This document shows, piece by piece, positions 5,769 to 7,154 of a stretch of 7,154 bases of DNA. A program made the translations under genes and the position numbers. Numbering within the stretch: the stretch's first letter is position 1; each line of letters starts with the position of its first letter. Under the pieces are notes generated by a model that saw only the letters and a list, made by a program, of their open reading frames with translations, made no database searches and had not been told where the DNA came from. The stretch lies in contig JAJQAS010000266.1 in the NCBI GenBank assembly GCA_021203685.1, positions 1-7,154 on the forward strand, written 5' to 3'. The DNA comes from Clostridiales bacterium (lineage in GTDB: Bacteria > Bacillota > Clostridia > Oscillospirales > Oscillospiraceae).

Positions 5769-6479
5769 CCGTGGAGCGGCTGCAAAAGATCCTCTCCGCC
5801 CGGGGCGTGCTGTCCCGCCGGGCGGCGGAGCGGTATATTCAGGCGGGCCGGGTGACGGTGAACGGCGTCCCGGCCACGCTGGGCCAGCAGGCCGACCCGG
5901 AGCGGGACATCATCGCCGTGGACGGGGCGGAGCTGCCCCGACAGGCGGAGCCGGTGTACCTGCTGCTGAACAAGCCCCGTGGGTACGTCACTACCCTCTC
6001 CGACGAGCAGGGCCGCAGCACCGTGGCCCAGCTGGTGGCCGACTGCGGTCAGCGGGTCTACCCCGTGGGGCGGCTGGACCTGAACTCCGAGGGGCTGCTG
6101 CTGCTGACCAACGACGGGGAACTGACCCAGCGCTTGACCCACCCCAGCCATCAGGTAGAGAAGGAATATCTCGTGCGGGTGACGGGGGACGTGGAGGCCG
6201 CCCTGCCCCGGCTGCGCCGGGACATGACCGTGGAGGGCGTGGCCTACCGGGGGGGCGGAGGTGCACGCGCTCTCCTCCGGGGAAAAATGCTCCGCTCTGC
6301 TCTCCTTCACCATTCGTCAGGGAAAGAACCGCCAGGTGCGGAAAATGTGCGCCGCCTGCGGACTCACCGTCCACCGGCTCCGCCGGGTGCGGGAAGGCCC
6401 CCTCCGCCTGGGCGATTTGAAGAGCGGATGCTGGCGTTATCTCACAACCGAGGAAATTCAGCGGCTGAAAGCCCTGTGA
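5765..6479 (+). pseudogene. rluB: rRNA pseudouridine synthase RluB/RsuA family, frameshifted
   Basis: Enzymes of this family convert a single uridine in 23S or 16S rRNA to pseudouridine. An S4 RNA-binding domain (residues about 4-60) precedes the catalytic domain with NKPRG (69-73) and GRLD (102-105), where Asp105 is the catalytic aspartate. After YR at codons 161-162 the frame breaks at seven G residues (6249-6255). The rest of the protein, starting VHALSSGE and including GKNRQVRKM, RLRRVREGPLRLGDL and the WRYLTTEE end, is in the +1 frame and stops at 6479. One G fewer would give a continuous protein of 237 aa reading YRGAEVHALS, normal for the family. As written, the frame runs out of register to 6673, over the next gene's start. 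This may be a sequencing error or a true mutation. The ATG overlaps the upstream stop by four bases (ATGA), with GGAGG at 5756-5760. Confidence 0.88.
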
Positions 6480-6491
6480 AAACCGCCAAAA

Positions 6492-6542
6492 TGCAAGAAG
6501 CGAAAAAAATCTTGCAAAAACAGCTTGCAATTCCTGCTGCAA
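6492..6542 (+). repeat. Repeated TGCAA motifs over the regulator promoter, candidate operator
   Basis: TGCAA occurs at 6492-6496, 6513-6517, 6526-6530 and 6538-6542; the last three are spaced 13 and 12 bases apart. Two are part of CTTGCAA (6511-6517, 6524-6530). In addition TGCAAGA (6492-6498) and TCTTGCA (6510-6516) form a perfect 7-bp inverted repeat with an 11-base A-rich loop. The motifs overlap the -35 box and spacer of the candidate promoter, as expected of an operator, perhaps for self-regulation of the downstream regulator. This is inference. Confidence 0.35.
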
Positions 6543-6553
6543 AAGGGTATAGT
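6525..6553 (+). promoter_or_regulatory. Sigma-A promoter of the MurR/RpiR-type regulator gene
   Basis: TTGCAA (6525-6530) and TATAGT (6548-6553) are separated by exactly 17 bases; the -10 matches the consensus at five of six positions and the -35 at four. The surroundings are AT-rich compared with the GC-rich genes on both sides. The start of transcription would be near 6560, giving a leader of about 45 bases before the ATG at 6607. Repeated TGCAA motifs cover the -35 region and spacer. Confidence 0.72.
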
Positions 6554-6606
6554 ATCTCTAACAAAATAAAGCAGAGTATCCACCCCACAAAAGAGGAGCA
6601 GGTGTT

Positions 6607-7154
6607 ATGGCGAACGACATTTTGGCCACCATCCAGGAAAACATGCCCCATTTCTCCAAGGGGCAAAAGCTGATTGCCAACTTCATTCTCAATTCCTACG
6701 ACAAGGCGGCGTTTATGACGGCCAGCAAGCTGGGCCGCACCGTCAACGTCAGCGAGTCCACGGTGGTGCGCTTCGCGGCGGAGCTGGGCTTCGACGGCTA
6801 CCCCAGTATGCAGAAGGCCCTCCAGGAGATGATCCGCAACAAGCTGACCTCCATCCAGCGCATCGAGGTGTCCAAGGACCGCATCGGCAACCAGGATGTG
6901 CTGAGCATGGTCATGCAGTCGGACATCGAAAAAATTCGCCTGACGCTGGAGGAGACAAACCGCGCTGCCTTCAACGAGGCGGTGCAGCGCATCGCCGGGG
7001 TCAAGCGGCTCTACGTGCTGGGTGTCCGTTCGGCGGCCACTCTGTCGGAGTTCCTCACCTACTACTTCCAGTTCATGTTCGACGACGTGACCGGCGTGGA
7101 GACCAGCGCCATGAGCGAGACCTTCGAGCAAATTCTCCACATCAAAGAGGGGGA
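6607..7154 (+). CDS. MurR/RpiR family transcriptional regulator (3' end missing)
   Basis: DNA-binding regulator of the type that senses phosphorylated sugars, such as N-acetylmuramate-6-P or amino-sugar phosphates, through a SIS domain. The visible 182 residues include the N-terminal HTH_6 domain (about 1-75) with the helix-turn-helix in TASKLGRTVNVSESTVVRFAAELGF split over residues 38-62. A linker follows, then the start of the SIS domain at about 130, with VLGVRSAATLSEF (137-149) as the sugar-phosphate-binding loop. Members are usually about 280 aa, so roughly a third is beyond the window; the frame is open at the right edge. The ATG is supported by AGAGGAG (6592-6598, 8-base spacer). It has its own promoter and is not coupled to rluB. 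Its target genes are not in view, so the effector cannot be named. Confidence 0.92.
   Translation, partial: MANDILATIQENMPHFSKGQKLIANFILNSYDKAAFMTASKLGRTVNVSESTVVRFAAELGFDGYPSMQKALQEMIRNKLTSIQRIEVSKDRIGNQDVLSMVMQSDIEKIRLTLEETNRAAFNEAVQRIAGVKRLYVLGVRSAATLSEFLTYYFQFMFDDVTGVETSAMSETFEQILHIKEG

Noticed and set aside
5722..6420. Plus-strand frame of 232 codons overlapping rluB
   Set aside because: Low-complexity Gly/Ala/Arg/Pro translation from reading rluB in the wrong frame for most of its length.
6492..6516. TGCAAGA/TCTTGCA hairpin as an intrinsic terminator
   Set aside because: The loop is long, the stem weak, and no T tract follows on the plus strand.
6257..6673. C-terminal 140 residues of the uninterrupted rluB reading frame to 6673
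   Set aside because: The conserved RluB C-terminus is in the +1 frame; this part is out of register, crosses the regulator promoter and overlaps its first codons.

Overview
This window looks like chromosomal DNA from a high-GC, spore-forming-lineage Clostridia, most likely Oscillospiraceae (Flavonifractor / Intestinimonas / Oscillibacter-like). The reasons are GC-rich codon use with strong AGGAGG-type ribosome binding sites, an scpA-scpB-DUF2953-gerW(ytfJ)-D,D-carboxypeptidase-rluB gene string, a GC-rich hairpin repeat of a style common between genes in gut Clostridia, and an AT-rich terminator and promoters. The genus is inference. No mobile element, CRISPR array, tRNA or rRNA was seen.

Layout. 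Positions 1-61 hold the first 20 codons of a minus-strand gene, possibly a membrane protein, reading out of the window. Positions 62-390 are a divergent intergenic region with a small inverted repeat, a candidate sigma-A promoter and a double-hairpin repeat element in the leader of ldh. Positions 391-1341 encode L-lactate dehydrogenase, followed by a strong intrinsic terminator (1389-1424). A consensus extended -10 box at 1440-1445 then starts a new unit.

Positions 1580-6479 are one tightly packed plus-strand operon of seven genes with no gap between any two reading frames. They are a site-2-protease-like M50 membrane peptidase, scpA and scpB (kleisin and partner of the Smc chromosome-condensation complex), a DUF2953 membrane protein, gerW/ytfJ (spore protein family), a secreted D-alanyl-D-alanine carboxypeptidase and an RluB/RsuA-type rRNA pseudouridine synthase. 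The set joins chromosome segregation, spore/cell-wall functions and ribosome modification, and recalls the Bacillus scpA-scpB-dacB-spmA-spmB-rluB neighbourhood, but without spmA/spmB.

The last gene of the operon, rluB, is broken by an apparent one-base insertion in a run of seven G (6249-6255). Removing one G restores a normal full-length protein ending at 6479. No convincing terminator follows it. A well-formed promoter (TTGCAA-17-TATAGT, 6525-6553) drives a MurR/RpiR-family sugar-responsive regulator starting at 6607 and running off the right edge.

Overall this is mainly an ordinary housekeeping region. I do not see evidence for a new biological system. The items most worth a second look are the rluB frameshift, the repeat element in the ldh leader, the altered fructose-bisphosphate-site residues in Ldh, and the TGCAA repeats over the regulator promoter.
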